NCBI RefSeq assembly: GCF_010093595.1
Contig: NW_022985456.1
Span: 251,497-315,496 of the forward strand
DNA length: 64,000 nucleotides
Direction of reading: 5' to 3'
From: Mytilinidion resinicola
Taxonomy: Eukaryota; Ascomycota; Dothideomycetes; Mytilinidiales; Mytilinidiaceae
Shown: positions 1 to 11,700 of the stretch, piece by piece
Layout of the letters: each line of letters begins with the position of its first letter
Numbering within the stretch: position 1 is the first letter of the stretch
Position numbers and translations under genes: made by a program
The notes under the pieces: model-generated
Database searches by the model: none
Told to the model about the DNA's origin: nothing
The model's input: only the letters and a program-made list of their open reading frames with translations

Positions 1-101
1 CTAAGATAGCTAGGCAGATTCGGCCTTCTTTTTGGATTGATTGTACATTGCGTTGTTGAGACATGGTGGTTGAAAGCTAACGGAGCGCGTTTTGGTGATG
101 A

Positions 102-135
102 GGTGGCCGGCTCGCTTGGGTGGCCGGCTCGCTTG
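102..135. repeat. 17-bp perfect tandem duplication
   Basis: Two adjacent identical 17-bp copies (ggtggccggctcgcttg) occupy 102-118 and 119-135. Nothing else in bases 1-353 looks coding. Confidence 0.85.
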
Positions 136-358
136 CGTTGCACGTTACCATAACGACAACGAAGTGAAAAGTGACGTTCCACTGTGTACCACTAACGGCA
201 CTTGTTGATTATATACGGCTCTACGCCAGTCGGGCACTGATCTTTACAAGATTCTGGTCTTGACATCGGTGAGAAGTTTCAGGTGACAGGATAATATGTT
301 GAGTTTCTAGGTCTACTGAAAAATGAAGGCCTATGAGGGCTCATAACTAATTATCTTA

Positions 359-1034
359 GGGGAGGGATAATTGTACACCTCCTAAGCACTCCACGTATAC
401 AACCCCCCTCCCCTCTCCCCTCCTCCCCCCTTGTCACTTCAACACCTTCTAATTGGCTCGGAGCAGCGCAGAGCTTCCTCCGGCCATTCACCCTTACGTC
501 CATCTGCACGTGCATCCTATCCGTTTCATATATTTTATCCGTTTTATGAGGCCGTATGTGAGGCTGTACATGATGCGGCACGGCTATACAGCCTCTCTAA
601 TTTATAGCGCATTCTATTTAATTCCTTTAGCCGTATATACGGCCGTGCGCGAGGCCGTACGTAAGTTCCTACATAAGGCCGTATGTAAGGCCGTAAGTAA
701 TGCTATACATAATGCCGTATATATAGGTATACGCGCAGTGCCGATGTACTGTAACTAGAAGGATGCTAAAACTATTAAAACGTCGTCTTATAAGGGCTCC
801 TTTCCATCTTGCCCGGCTTGCCTGCATCGCCGCCTGCATCGCCGCCTGCATCGCCGCCTGCGCTCGCTCGTTCACTTCTAAGAGGAGCACGAGAGGAAGC
901 TTCGAAGAGTCGGCCCGGCCGCTCCAGCCAATCAGAAGGTGGTGAAGTGACATGGGGGAGGGAGGGGGTGTATATGGAGTGATTAGGGGGTGTACGTGGA
1001 GTGATTAGGAGGTGTACGATTATCCCTTCCCTTG
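359..1034. mobile_element. MITE-like element with about 110-bp terminal inverted repeats
   Basis: The left end (about 359-465) and the reverse complement of the right end (about 921-1034) match along their length. Both read GGGATAAT(T/C)GTACACCTCCTAA, then CACTCCACGTA, then a C/T-rich stretch, then TGTCACTTCA(A/C)CACCTTCT(A/G)ATTGGCT. A TCTTA pentamer flanks both sides (354-358 and 1035-1039) and may be the target-site duplication. The roughly 450-bp interior encodes no transposase. It holds degenerate short repeats around gccgtatgtaag (about 535-740) and a 12-bp tandem repeat. It is best read as a non-autonomous DNA element; its superfamily is not assigned. Confidence 0.7.
824..859. repeat. 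12-bp minisatellite, 3 copies
   Basis: Three perfect copies of gcatcgccgcct lie inside the inverted-repeat element. Confidence 0.85.
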
Positions 1035-1355
1035 TCTTAAAGACAACAAGAATTAAGCTTTGTCGTTCTGCTCTTAGGCGGACTGCCCTTTTCCGAAAGT
1101 CGTTCTACATATTGTAAATGTAGCATAGTCTAAGCCACACCCGCGCCACCTTACCGTCTGCCTTACCACCCACCAAGCCTCCCAGTTCGCCACCAGCCAA
1201 TACAAAGGTAACACTGAACGTAAGCTTGAACATAGAACACTAGATCACTTGCTACAGCCTCTGCTGACATTCTGTCTGTCCTACAAGTCATAAATGCAAG
1301 TGGGCCTCTATGATATTCTGAACCCTTCATTTCCTTGCTCTTTTCTATCTTCAAC

Positions 1356-2621
1356 ATGGGTCTCTTTAGTTCGTCAAAATCAGACCAGCCTCAAACTCCA
1401 CTCCCATCTCTCGAGCTCCGTCTCGCCCATTCAAAAGATACCGTCATCAAGCCTGGTAATACAATCACCGGAGAACTCACACTATCAACTACGGTGCCCA
1501 TCACCCCGCAAAGCATCGAGGTAGCCTTCTGGGGCCAAAGCCAGACATGGCTTCGCACTTCAAGCAGTACCAATAACTCCACAACCTACTACCATTTCCG
1601 CGACCAAGCGCCCCTTTTCACGGTGACATGTGATGTCCTCCCAAAGACTGACGGCGGTGCGCTCCTTCCGGGCCAGCCATACGTAATGCCCTTCACGTTC
1701 ACAACGCCCATGGGCACCGGCTTCAACCGCGCAGAAGTCTACAAACACCCCGAAGACCCCGTCTTCATCATCGGCCCACACGACCTTCCCCCAACCTTCT
1801 TCCACGGGCGAAACGGCCCCGACAGACCCGACCAATGCTCCATCTCCTACGGCGTAACTGCTCACCTCACCTGCGCCAGCCTCCCCGCCGGCGGGCACTC
1901 CTGCACCGCCCCCGTCCTCTTCGCGCCCCTGAACCCCTACACGCACATCCAGCACCCGAACCGCCACCGCTACGCGAAGAAGCTCGCGCTCTCCAGCTCC
2001 GTGCTCGCCGGGGCCGCGGCCGCGAGCGTCGGCTTCCGGCAGTCGCTGAAGGACAAACTCTCGTCGCAGACACCGCGGCTGGACTTCGAGCTCGCGGTCG
2101 AGCTCCCGGATCTCCTGCGCTCGGGCGCGGAGTTCGCGTTCAGGAGCTCGTTCGCCGTGCTCAGCAAAACGGAGAACGTGACGCGTGTGCCTGAGATTAC
2201 GTTTAAAGTGCTGAAGTTAGAGTTGCTAGATTTCACGCTCTTCCGCGCGCCCCGCGACTGGGCGGCGGCGAATACGATGTCTGGCGGGCCGTCGAGGTGG
2301 CGGGATGGCACGCCGCGGTCGAGTTTTCGGACGGAGCACAGTGGGTATGGGGAGAGTAAGACACTACTCAACGCGGTGCCGGAGAGTGAGACGGTGGAGC
2401 TGCCGGAGGTGCTGGCAGAGAAGGCGGAGAAGAGGATGGTGCAAGCGGGGGAGTGTGAGGCGTGGTTTACGGGGCGGGTGCCGGGATTTACGCCGCCGAG
2501 TTTCCAGAGCTTTGCGGTTACGAGGACGTATCGGTTTAAGGTCAAGATGAGGGTGGAGGTTGGGGGAAAGAATTTTGATTTTGTGGTTGAGGGGGGTGAG
2601 GTCGTGATGGGGAGTGCGTGA
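1356..2621 (+). CDS. Arrestin-like N-terminal domain protein
   Basis: Intronless frame of 421 residues, started at the ATG in ttcaacATGGG; the frame upstream has no earlier ATG. The N-terminus reads LELRLAHSKDTVIKPGNTI, then a GELTLST strand and IEVAFWGQSQTWLR, which is the pattern of the arrestin-like N-terminal beta-sandwich of fungal alpha-arrestin-related proteins. An AHLTCASLP strand and a basic stretch follow, then FELAVELPDLLRSGAEFAF and a final beta-rich part (YRFKVKMRVEVGGKNFDF). No PPxY motif was seen, so a Rsp5-adaptor role is unproven; many short fungal members have unknown roles. Codon use becomes very GC-rich from 1850 to 2200. Confidence is good for the fold and low for the function. 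Confidence 0.72.
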   Translation: MGLFSSSKSDQPQTPLPSLELRLAHSKDTVIKPGNTITGELTLSTTVPITPQSIEVAFWGQSQTWLRTSSSTNNSTTYYHFRDQAPLFTVTCDVLPKTDGGALLPGQPYVMPFTFTTPMGTGFNRAEVYKHPEDPVFIIGPHDLPPTFFHGRNGPDRPDQCSISYGVTAHLTCASLPAGGHSCTAPVLFAPLNPYTHIQHPNRHRYAKKLALSSSVLAGAAAASVGFRQSLKDKLSSQTPRLDFELAVELPDLLRSGAEFAFRSSFAVLSKTENVTRVPEITFKVLKLELLDFTLFRAPRDWAAANTMSGGPSRWRDGTPRSSFRTEHSGYGESKTLLNAVPESETVELPEVLAEKAEKRMVQAGECEAWFTGRVPGFTPPSFQSFAVTRTYRFKVKMRVEVGGKNFDFVVEGGEVVMGSA

Positions 2622-2930
2622 TGGGTGGAGAGTGGGTTTGGGGAGATGTATTTTACTTGTATGGAATTTGGAGATAGGACTAAGGTATTGCCGTTTGAAG
2701 TGCTTTAAAGCAATTTCGTTGATCTTGAAGAAATTCAAATATGTCCTTTTGATAAGCCTGGAACCTTGCTGAGCTACTTCAGGCGGTGGAAGAAAGGTGT
2801 ACACAGACTAGACCTTTGGCGAATCGCTCTAGGTCTTCAAGCAACACAAGCGGTGTCAGAAAGGTGCGAGGAAACCTTCGTCCTAGTACTGTAAGTCCTT
2901 TGGCGTGATGAGGCTTTCTAGTTCCCTAGA
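2622..2930. other. Convergent intergenic spacer
   Basis: Spacer between the 3' ends of the arrestin-like gene (+) and the HET gene (-). No coding sequence, repeat or RNA gene was seen. Confidence 0.5.
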
Positions 2931-5900
2931 CTATCTCAGAAGCACTTCCCTCCACACCTTCTCCGCCCTCCGCCAACCCCCTTCCCCATCTCCCCCGCTC
3001 ACCCCTTTCTCCAACGCCGCTCTCATCAACTTCCCCAGGGCTACCCTCTCAGCTACCCCGTCCTGCCACATAACTGCCATGACAACCACAGCACTCCACT
3101 TCTCGACCAATTCCGCTGCATACCCAACACGCCAGGGGTCTTCGACATCGTCCTCTTTCTTCGAGAGCTCAGCCTCACACAACACTAGCACATCGAGAAC
3201 GGCTCCAGTTTGAACGGTCTGGCTGCAATCGACATCTAAATAGCCGCAGACGTTCCCGTTGCAGTCGTGAAGATCGAAGTATCGCAAGCCGGCTGGCGGC
3301 TTTGCATTGCCATTAGAGGAAAAGTCTTTCCCAGGAGGTCTGTCTGCCTGATTTTGTGAGTCGTCTTTGGAATCTGGATTGTCTGGGCCAATCTCAACAC
3401 GAAAGCTCGTGCAATACGTCCAGAACGCGAGCAGAGCAGTCGACGATACTCCAATCTCGCCGTCCAGAGGAGACGGCAGCGTCGTTCGCCCCTTCGGAAG
3501 CCAGGACAGAGGTTCGCTCGACCGTCCATACGGATCCGAGACGCCTTCCGTCGCCTTGACATACCCGGCATACAGATACGGAGCCTTGTAATACTTGCAC
3601 GCTGCCCTATGGTCCTCTTCGTTCCAGACGGGCTTCCACTGGTTAGTCTTCGTGCAGAACCGGTACCAGACGATGAAAGTGTGGAAATGCAGCCACCGGT
3701 GTAGCTTCTTGTACCACATCTCGTTCAGGAGAGGTTGGAACGAGACATAGCCTTCCCATCCCGCCCACGACCAGCTCGGGAAGCCCTTGCGTCGCCGGAG
3801 CCGCCCTTCAGGCTGCCAGAGTAGCGCGAGATCGAATTGCGCAGCGGGCAGGCCTTGGAAGAATGATGAGTAGACTTTGCTGCTGAGCACGTTTTGGGTG
3901 CCGGCGAAGCCGTTTAGGGCGTCGTTTTCGTCGGTCAGGTTTCGTTTGGAGTATTCCTGGACGGCTCTCTGGAGGTTGTTGTTAGTAGAGTTCGTGTACG
4001 GCAGAGGGCGTCGCATACCGCAAATGAGCGGTATCCAGCCAGCTCGTTGAGTACGTCAATAGGGAGTCTATACATCTCCATCTGCGAGTGTTGCCGGCCT
4101 TTCGCGTCTATGTTGATATCTTCTGTGAAGAAGCCCCGGCGGCAGTGGAAGTAGGTTCGGCCGTCAAGGAGGACTACACACCGTGATGCTAGCAGACGCT
4201 CCTGGAATCTATGATTATTAGTTTATGGGTGTCGTTAGATCTTGGAGTGGGCTGTTGACATACGTCCAAGCTCTAGATGCATAGATGGTGTGCTCCAAGC
4301 TGTCTTCGAAGGGAGTTGCAAGCATGACCTCCAGCCCTGGCTTCAATGTCTCTATGACTTGCACGGGCTTGTCGTCTGACCTGCGCGAGAAGCCGGAATT
4401 GGCTTCCGCTCCGGATGCGTTGATGATAGTGAGTTGGGCGTATCCGTAAATTAGGTCCATCCGATTGATAGTTTTCTTGACATCGTCTTCGTCGTCTTGG
4501 ATAATACAAAGTGCATCTACCTATGATGCGAGAATCAGTCTTCTTTTCGGATTTGTGCTTGACACGAGCTCAGTGAAAATACGAGTCCAGTAAAGGCACT
4601 CACCCATAAATATTTGAACCCTAGCGTTTTCGCCAGACTCATTGCATCTAGAATAGTTTTTGGTACCGGCCGATCTTGCTCATAGATACCGTTGTAGGAC
4701 CTCATGGAGTCTATGTTGCTTTTCAAAGTTCTTAATACTGGATTGCGGCCCCAGACATAGCTCAAAGCACAAAACTCGTCCTCCCCGTGGTGTTTGACGA
4801 TACATCCATTTTCAATGTTGATGACTTTGAAGTCAATATCGGGGAACCCGTACATCCTCTCCTTACCAATTTTAGTCCTGACATCATTGTAGTCCCCGAG
4901 GCCCAATTCATTCGCGGCGTATGGTCCGATACAATGCGTTCCATGATGATTCTTGCATATCCTGTACCAGTGCCGTACCAGAGAGTCGTTCGTCTGCTTC
5001 GCTCTGATGAGCTGGCCAAGCTGTGGTGTGGGGTAAGCCTCGAACAGCACCAAATGGGCTTCTAGCTTCTTCTCATCATCGTTATATGCCACCAGCGAAA
5101 TCCGTTGGTATGTTGGGGCCTTGTATTGTCGGTCCTCGTCGTCTGAATTATCTAATTCGTACTCCCAATCATCATTGACATATTCCATGGAGACGGAGAT
5201 TAGCTCGTTGCCATTACTGAACTGTGGTTTCATCTTCTCACCGTCGAACGCTTTCAAGATCAGCCGACACATTGGACAAGAGCTTCGATCCTGCGTTCGT
5301 GTTCTGTTGAGATGCACGGTTCCCAGCCGATCAGTCGCGTTCTTCATCCGGAAATTACTGCGTCGTATACGTAGGTTCTTACAGTCTGAACACAGTGGAT
5401 TCTCGTCTTCCTGCATACCGTTAGACGGCTATCTTGTTATGAGGCCCGTGAAATGAAAATTTACTGGCCACTCTTTATCTTCGTCTTTGCGTTTCGCCTC
5501 ATACTCAGCATCGGTCCACTTACGAGCATGGTAAGACTCTCCAGACGCCACAGAGCTTGCGTCATTCCACAGAACCACTGGTAGATCACCTTTCCCAAAA
5601 GCTTCATGGTCGCTTTCAATTCGTCGCTTTTCCAGATCCTCATACGTGAGTCCGCCCGGCCCATGCCAGTACTCTCTCTTGTGTTTCAGCAAGACCCTCT
5701 CATCATAGAAGATACCTCCGCACGGCTTGCAACGATAGCGCTTCGAGAAACCGTCTTCAACCCAACGGTGGCCATGCTCTTTCCTGACATGCTCATCGGT
5801 AGTGTCGCGGTCGTAATAGACTTCGGATCCCTTCTGGAAACATCTTTTACATGCGTAGACCCAAGACGACTGCAAGTCAGAGATCTCCTCAACGCTTGCG

Positions 5901-7273
5901 CTATTCAGGTAATTGAAGTAGCTTTCTTCGTACTCGGTGTACTCGAGGATATAATGACCCGAGGATTCCGAACCGCCCTCGATCTGTGCGTGGCCAGCGG
6001 TCTCTAAATGTTGGAAGAGGACGTTCCTGGATAAGCTGGAAAACCTGCATACTCTACAGCCATGCGTAACAGGTGGAGTAGGTGGCTCGCTGCTGCTCTC
6101 ACTAGAGAAAGACGCCTTTCGGTTTATATCCGTCTTTCTGAGTAGTTCTATTGTATTGGAAACGGTATCGAGGTGTGGCGTTCGGCGCCTCGAGGGATTT
6201 GGGTCTGGATTCGACGCTTCTCTCGCTGCTCTCGCCGCTTTGATTTCCTTCATGGCTGTTTCTAGAGGCCCCCATACTGGCTCTCTGTTATACGGCGAGT
6301 ACGAGTCTGTTGCTGTATCCTGTGAAGGTTGCAGCAAAGATATCTTCGAATCTACGCTTTTCGAATCCTGACTGCTATCTTTACATGCTGCGATGTGGCG
6401 AAATAGCTCGTTTCGGGTTTTCGCACGAAACCCACATGTTCGACATGTTGTTCGGTCCTGTCCAGTGGAGTCGCCGTCTTCGTGTGGTGGTTTTGGAGCT
6501 GCGCTCTCTAGCACATTCCAATTAGTTGAAAGGCACTCCGCAACATGCCCAAGCGATTCGTCTCTCGATTCCCCACGAAACCCACAATGAGGACATCTCA
6601 ACATTTCTAGGTCAAGATCAGCGAGAGGCGGCGTCTTCGAAGCACCTCTCATCGATTCCACTTGAGTTTTTCCATCGTGACCCTCCGCAAGATGCCTGAA
6701 TAGCTCGTTCCTCGATCTCCCACGAAACCCACAAGTCTGACACTTCGTCCGAATCTCATCCTGTCTAGCAGAAGTGATGAGAGGTGTCTTTAATGTTGCA
6801 CTTTCAGATTGATTCCGAGGAGCGACCTTATCACACTCCGCAATGTGTCGAAAGAGCTCGTTTCTCGATCCCCCATGAAACCCACATGCGCGACATGTCA
6901 TTCGATCCAGGCCGACCCTGCTGGTAGGAGGTGTATTCGTAGCTCTGCTCTCCGATTTATTCTGATCGCTTCCGTGCTTGCACTCCGTCATGTGCAAATT
7001 AAGCTCGTTCTTAGTCTCCCCACGAAACTCGCAAGTTTGACATGCCGTGCGTTCCTCGTCCTCTTTCGCCCAGCTAACGACAGGTGGGTACGAAAACGTA
7101 AAATCCGCTGCAATAACACACTCATGTTCATAATACTCATTCGGAGACGCAAGCCGGCAGCCACATATGCGACAGGCCCGCGCTAGCCCACCAGAGCTGC
7201 CGTCTGGTTGTATGATTTCGTCTGTACGCGTATGCCACCATGAATCCTCCCATGGAACCTGGAATAAAGACAT
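2931..7273 (-). CDS. Zinc-finger-array plus HET-domain protein (probable fusion, 5 exons)
   Basis: Model: complement of 2931-3968, 4019-4208, 4264-4520, 4604-5410 and 5465-7273, giving 1,366 residues. All four introns (50-83 bp) have GT...AG ends and matching phases. Residues 1-603 carry C2H2/C2HC-like fingers near 78, 127, 178, 227, 277, 406, 475 and 515. Five are spaced 49-51 residues apart with the core CxxCGFRGxSRNELFRHxAEC. The rest is a HET protein: paired cysteines (LCSDC, CPMCRLIL), CALSYVWGRNP, KTILDAMSLAKTLGFKYLW, VDALCIIQDDEDD, SRAWTFQERLLASR and FPSWSWAGWEG. HET domains act in heterokaryon incompatibility and NLR-like self/non-self responses. The join at 5411-5464 is phase 0. The alternative is two genes (5429-7273, and 2931-5416 starting at MQEDEN) only 12 bp apart, which leaves no room for a terminator and promoter. 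Confidence 0.72.
5690..7045 (-). other. Tandem finger region within the HET gene
   Basis: This is the DNA encoding the finger array of the HET fusion. Fingers two to six are internal duplications of about 150 bp; their linkers share a Ser/Thr-Pro pattern (TPPTS, TPLIT, TPPLA, KPPHE). Several fingers have Cys or an odd spacing in place of the last His, so metal binding may be C2HC or partly lost. Confidence 0.7.
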
Positions 7274-7568
7274 TGCTGTATGGGAGTGGCTCTAACCCGA
7301 TTTGTTCTTTCTTGTGTGGATGAATTGAGAATGACAAGATTAACGAACGATGAAGAGATGCAGGGTTCAAGGAGGAAGTTTCTTGTCTGTAGAACAGAAG
7401 AATCTGCTGACTCGTCCCGTCCGGTGAAAGTTTGATCGACGCCAGGGATATCCCTTGACCCGCCTGCGTCCAATGCCAAGGCCGCACAGACGGCACGCGT
7501 TCTGATAGCTGCTAGCACAAAGATACTTGTAAATAGCTGCTTCCTACACGCAAATTAAAGTACCTACT

Positions 7569-7850
7569 ATGCCCTCTACATTCTCAAATGACCTTGACTT
7601 CGTGCAACCGACTCGGTACACCGTTCCCCCAGGGAAAAAGGCCAAAATACCCGCCCCTGAGCCATGGAATCTACCTACCTTTAACGCGCTCCCTATTGAC
7701 GACTTTAACTAATCTACCTCTTGGCACCGATAAAAGCGATCCTCTTGCCCTGTTTCGACTGTTTTTTACGGATGAGATGGTGGAGAATATTGTGGAGTGG
7801 ACAAGGAGCGGAGGGCGCCAAGAACACTATACAGCTATTCTATGTGTGAG
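7569..7850 (+). pseudogene. Decayed piggyBac-like transposase fragment
   Basis: An ATG-led stretch ends in PAPEWNLP-type sequence and PIDDFN, then a stop. In another frame follow SDPLALFRLFFTDEMVENIVEWT residues (positions 7732-7803), split here by the frame change. The pattern of a proline-rich lead, then LFRLFFTDE..V..IVEWT, is the start of the DDE_Tnp_1_7 (piggyBac-type) transposase domain that is common in fungi. No catalytic aspartates or downstream domain remain. It is a relic, called by motif memory only. Confidence 0.45.
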
Positions 7851-8784
7851 ATTCCATTCTGCCGCGAGGATGAGTGCTGGCTAGGTCATCTTAACAAGCT
7901 CAACACCAAGGACTAGGCCTCTATATAGCTAGATACAACAATTCGAACGGCATCAAACTGTGCTAAGAATTAGATGAACGAGAGCTTCCTATTGGCCAAT
8001 CCTTATCGATAACCGTTGGACGCAATCCGGCGGGTCAAAGGATACCAGCCGCCAACGTTCGATGAAGATGAGGGAAGTATCTATGAGGTGTTAGTGTTCA
8101 AGTAGGCTCTACTTGAGTAATCGTTCTGCTCATTGGTGATGGTTGCAGCTCAAAGGCTGATGAACCAGAAGTGGATGTCACAAGAAGCTTTGCATTATGG
8201 TATCCGAGGTCTGATCTACCCCATAACTCAGAATCAGTAAAGGTTCGCACAATGAGCCTAGGATGTCTGGAATATACCCCAAAATCGCAGAATTCTTCAT
8301 TGAATCAGTACATCTCAACCATCCATAGAGGAACTACACAGTAGTATATTTCATTAGCTATGTAAAGAGAAAAAACCCCAGTCTTCCACCCATTCCCCAA
8401 ACCACCCAAATATCTATATACTCGAAAAGAACCCCTCAACCCCTCAGTATGCAGACCCCAAACACCCCAATGCTCCCCATACAATTTGCCGAACGAGCAC
8501 ATGCAAACAAAAATCAAATGGAGTTTTGTCTTACCAGAACCCCACCCAAGCGTACCTCGAAAACGCCATGCCCGCTCCAGAGACCCGATCCACGAAGACT
8601 CCTTACACGCGCAAATTTAAATCGAAGACCCGTAGACTAGGAGAGAGAAGACATGAAGGGAACAAAAAGAGACAAGAAGGATCATCCTAGACACAAAACA
8701 CACAACCAACAATGCCGTCAATCGTCCACTCTCGCTAGCAATAGACCCATAACCTTCTTGATCATAATCCTTCTTTCTTGCTTC
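7851..8784. other. Intergenic, no gene seen
   Basis: AT-richer sequence between the transposase relic and the KCS1-like stop codon. The last few hundred bases are probably the 3' UTR of the kinase. No structured repeat was recognised. Confidence 0.4.
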
Positions 8785-11700
8785 TTAAACACTAACCCAT
8801 CCTCCATCATCCGGGCCCGCGCCTTCCTCCCACGCACCACCCACATTCCCAAGCCCAATCCCGCTCTCACCCAGCGCCATTCCCTCTCCCTCGCCTCGCT
8901 CAACCCACTCGACATCGCTGACGTCCTTCCAAATCCGCTGGAAGTACATCCGCAAACTACGCAAGCCGCGTAGATACCCCCTATCCACACCATCCGGGTC
9001 CTTCGGCGGGCAAGGAATAGAATCCGGCAGCGCATCCTCCGCCGTGACACAATTCGCAAAATCCACAATCTTAAGCTTGATAGTGGGCGGACTCGCCGGC
9101 TTCGCTGGCCCATCCTCCCCAGCAGCACGCTGAGTGGAATCCTTCTCTTTCTCCCCGGCCTCCCCATCGCCACGATCATACAACATTAGCAAACTACTCG
9201 CATAGAACCGGTACCCCGGCAGCCTCCGAATCATGTTCTCCAGCTGCCTAATTTTCTCCAAGATGACCGGGATGTGCCTCCGCGCCGCCGCGTTCCCGAC
9301 CCCGTCGAAGAAGAAGCGGGTTAGCGCATCCTGGAACTCCTTCCCAGCTTTCAGGTCGCGGCCGAAGTACTTGTCTTCGAAGACGTAGGACTGCGACTTC
9401 ACGTTCCACACCTGCATCCCGCAGACCCGCACGCCGAGCCCGCGCGACGTCGTCATCTGGCACTTGCGGCGCTGGGAGCGCTGCTTCTTCTCGTCGGCCT
9501 CGATGCCGTACTGCCGCGTGCCCATTTTAAGGTCGAGCACGCAGGGCTTGGACATGCCGGCTGTGAGGTCCTCGAGGAGGAGGAAGTGCTGCACGCGCTC
9601 GTCGGGCTGGAGCTGGGCTTCTTCTGGGTTTGAGGGCTCGAGGACTTTGGGCTCAGAGGTATGAGCCTTGGTTTTCGGGCCTGCGGTCACGGGTGCTGGG
9701 AGCATGGTCGCTATTGGTGGTGGTTTGATGGCCTGCGGCTGGGCTTGGCCGGGTTCTTCGCGAATACCGTTCAATTTGGCTGCGCCGGTGCGCGCCTCGT
9801 CGTCCATGGCGAAGAGTTCGTCTTCTCCGTCGCCACCGTAGCCGTCTTCTTCGTGGTACTCCAGGCCTCTTCTTTGCTTGTGGTCGATGTCGAAGGGACG
9901 GCGTAGCCCGCCGCCGGAATGCCGGCGCCGTGGTATGGCGGATGGGGATGAGGACGGGCGCATATCTGTATCGCTCCTACTGAGAGCCGCTTCGCTGTCT
10001 GAATCGAAATAGAGGCGTTCCTGGGGCGCGGGTTGTGATACATCCCCTCCATTGCCCGGGAAATGCCGCTCGGCTTCCGCTTTCAACACTTGCTTGCGAG
10101 TGCAGTCTTCATCGAAATGTGTATTGTGCAGCTGGGTAACATCTGCACTATTCCTACGAGCTGTCGGTGCAGACCCTACGATTCCTTTGGAGTCCAGTCT
10201 CATTTTCCTCGATGGGATGCTATGATGTTGGTGGCTGTGTCTGGAGCGATGATGAATTGGTGGTGGCGCGAATACCTGGCGAAGGACTTCTTCTTGCAAT
10301 TTGGTGTTGATAGTAGTAACACCCCAGCTTGCATGTTGATGGATCGGAGGACGAGATGGACTCTTTTCTGAAGACCCATTCATAGTCATATCGCTCTGAT
10401 TTCGTCGATGTATCTGAGAGGAGAGAGACGAGAGCCCAGTCCAAGGATCGGGAGTACTTGACCGAGGAGGAACGCGAAACAGATTATCCGGGATGATGTG
10501 GCGGTTATTCTCGAAAATAACTTGAGGGATGGAAGTGGTGTTTTGCGAATGACTAACTATCCTTGGCGCCGCCTCTTCTTTGCGATCTTCAGGACCCCTG
10601 GACATCTCTTTGGATGAAAGCACTGACTCGCTACCGGTATTGGTCTGTGATGCAGATTGCACTACCTGGTCCCCAAAAGCTTCGTCCTTTCTCTGAGTCT
10701 TTTTACGCTTCGGTGCCTTGCGATACGTTACATTCAAAACGCCGATGTATCTATAAAATTTAACAGCATAACGTTAGCATACCTGATAACTAACAATAGA
10801 TGGGTGTCCGGTGCGGGCGAGCGCATCTTGCTGATGTTTCAGCGTTCAAGCCACGGAAAGGATGACAAAATTGGTCTTACCGGGGCAAGAAATCTAGCAG
10901 CTCCGGATGATTCCGCTCAACCGTTTCGTAGAACTCATTCTCTCGGTTGTTGAGCTGCTTGCATACGGCTCTGCGAGAGAACCGGTATACAGTAGTATGC
11001 CCGCCTACCTGATGGTCGTACGGCTTTAGCTCGACAGCCCCAATCGGAGCTGGTGGCTGGGTGGCAGTAGGATGTGGCTTACGCTCGGTTCGCTTGATCG
11101 ATGGCGCTGTCGGTGTGGTTCCTAAATCATCAGTGGCGCTGGATTCGTAGCCGCGATACGAGTGAGACGACTCTGCGAACGATTCATAATCAGATTCGGA
11201 AACCGACGTAGCTCCCGTCGGCGACGTCAATTGCTTGTGAAGCTCGTCCTCAGACAAGGGAGCTGATGGCTGTAGGTCACCGTGCAGGTATTGGTTTTCA
11301 TCTTGGGATTGCAGAGAAATTTCTACCTCTTCAGGAGTTTTTACAATCTCTTCGTTACCCCAGCCTTCGGGTACTTTACCCGCCGATACGAGGCTTGGCC
11401 TCCTCCTACGGTCCCCTTCAATTTCTGCCTTCCGAATTTTTTGCTCTGGAGAAATTTCTTCAGAAGATCTGTGGCGATGAGGAAAATACAATGCCGAGGA
11501 TATTTGTTCTCGTTCCGACTCTTCTTCGTCAGATGCCGGTGACGGCTCTTCGCTATCATCCCGCACCGCAGGAAAATAGTCAGCAGCCTGGTCATGCAGT
11601 GACGTTGGCTTGTCCTTTGCAGATGAACCTCTGGATCTTTCAGACGCGGCAGTGGGCAAGCTTCTAGAGAAGGAGGTGCCTCGGTCAGCGCCAGGAGTAA

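Noticed and set aside
453..945. Open frames of 60-101 codons in the inverted-repeat element
   Set aside because: They use non-ATG starts or cross simple repeats and have no motif; explained by the element's repeats.
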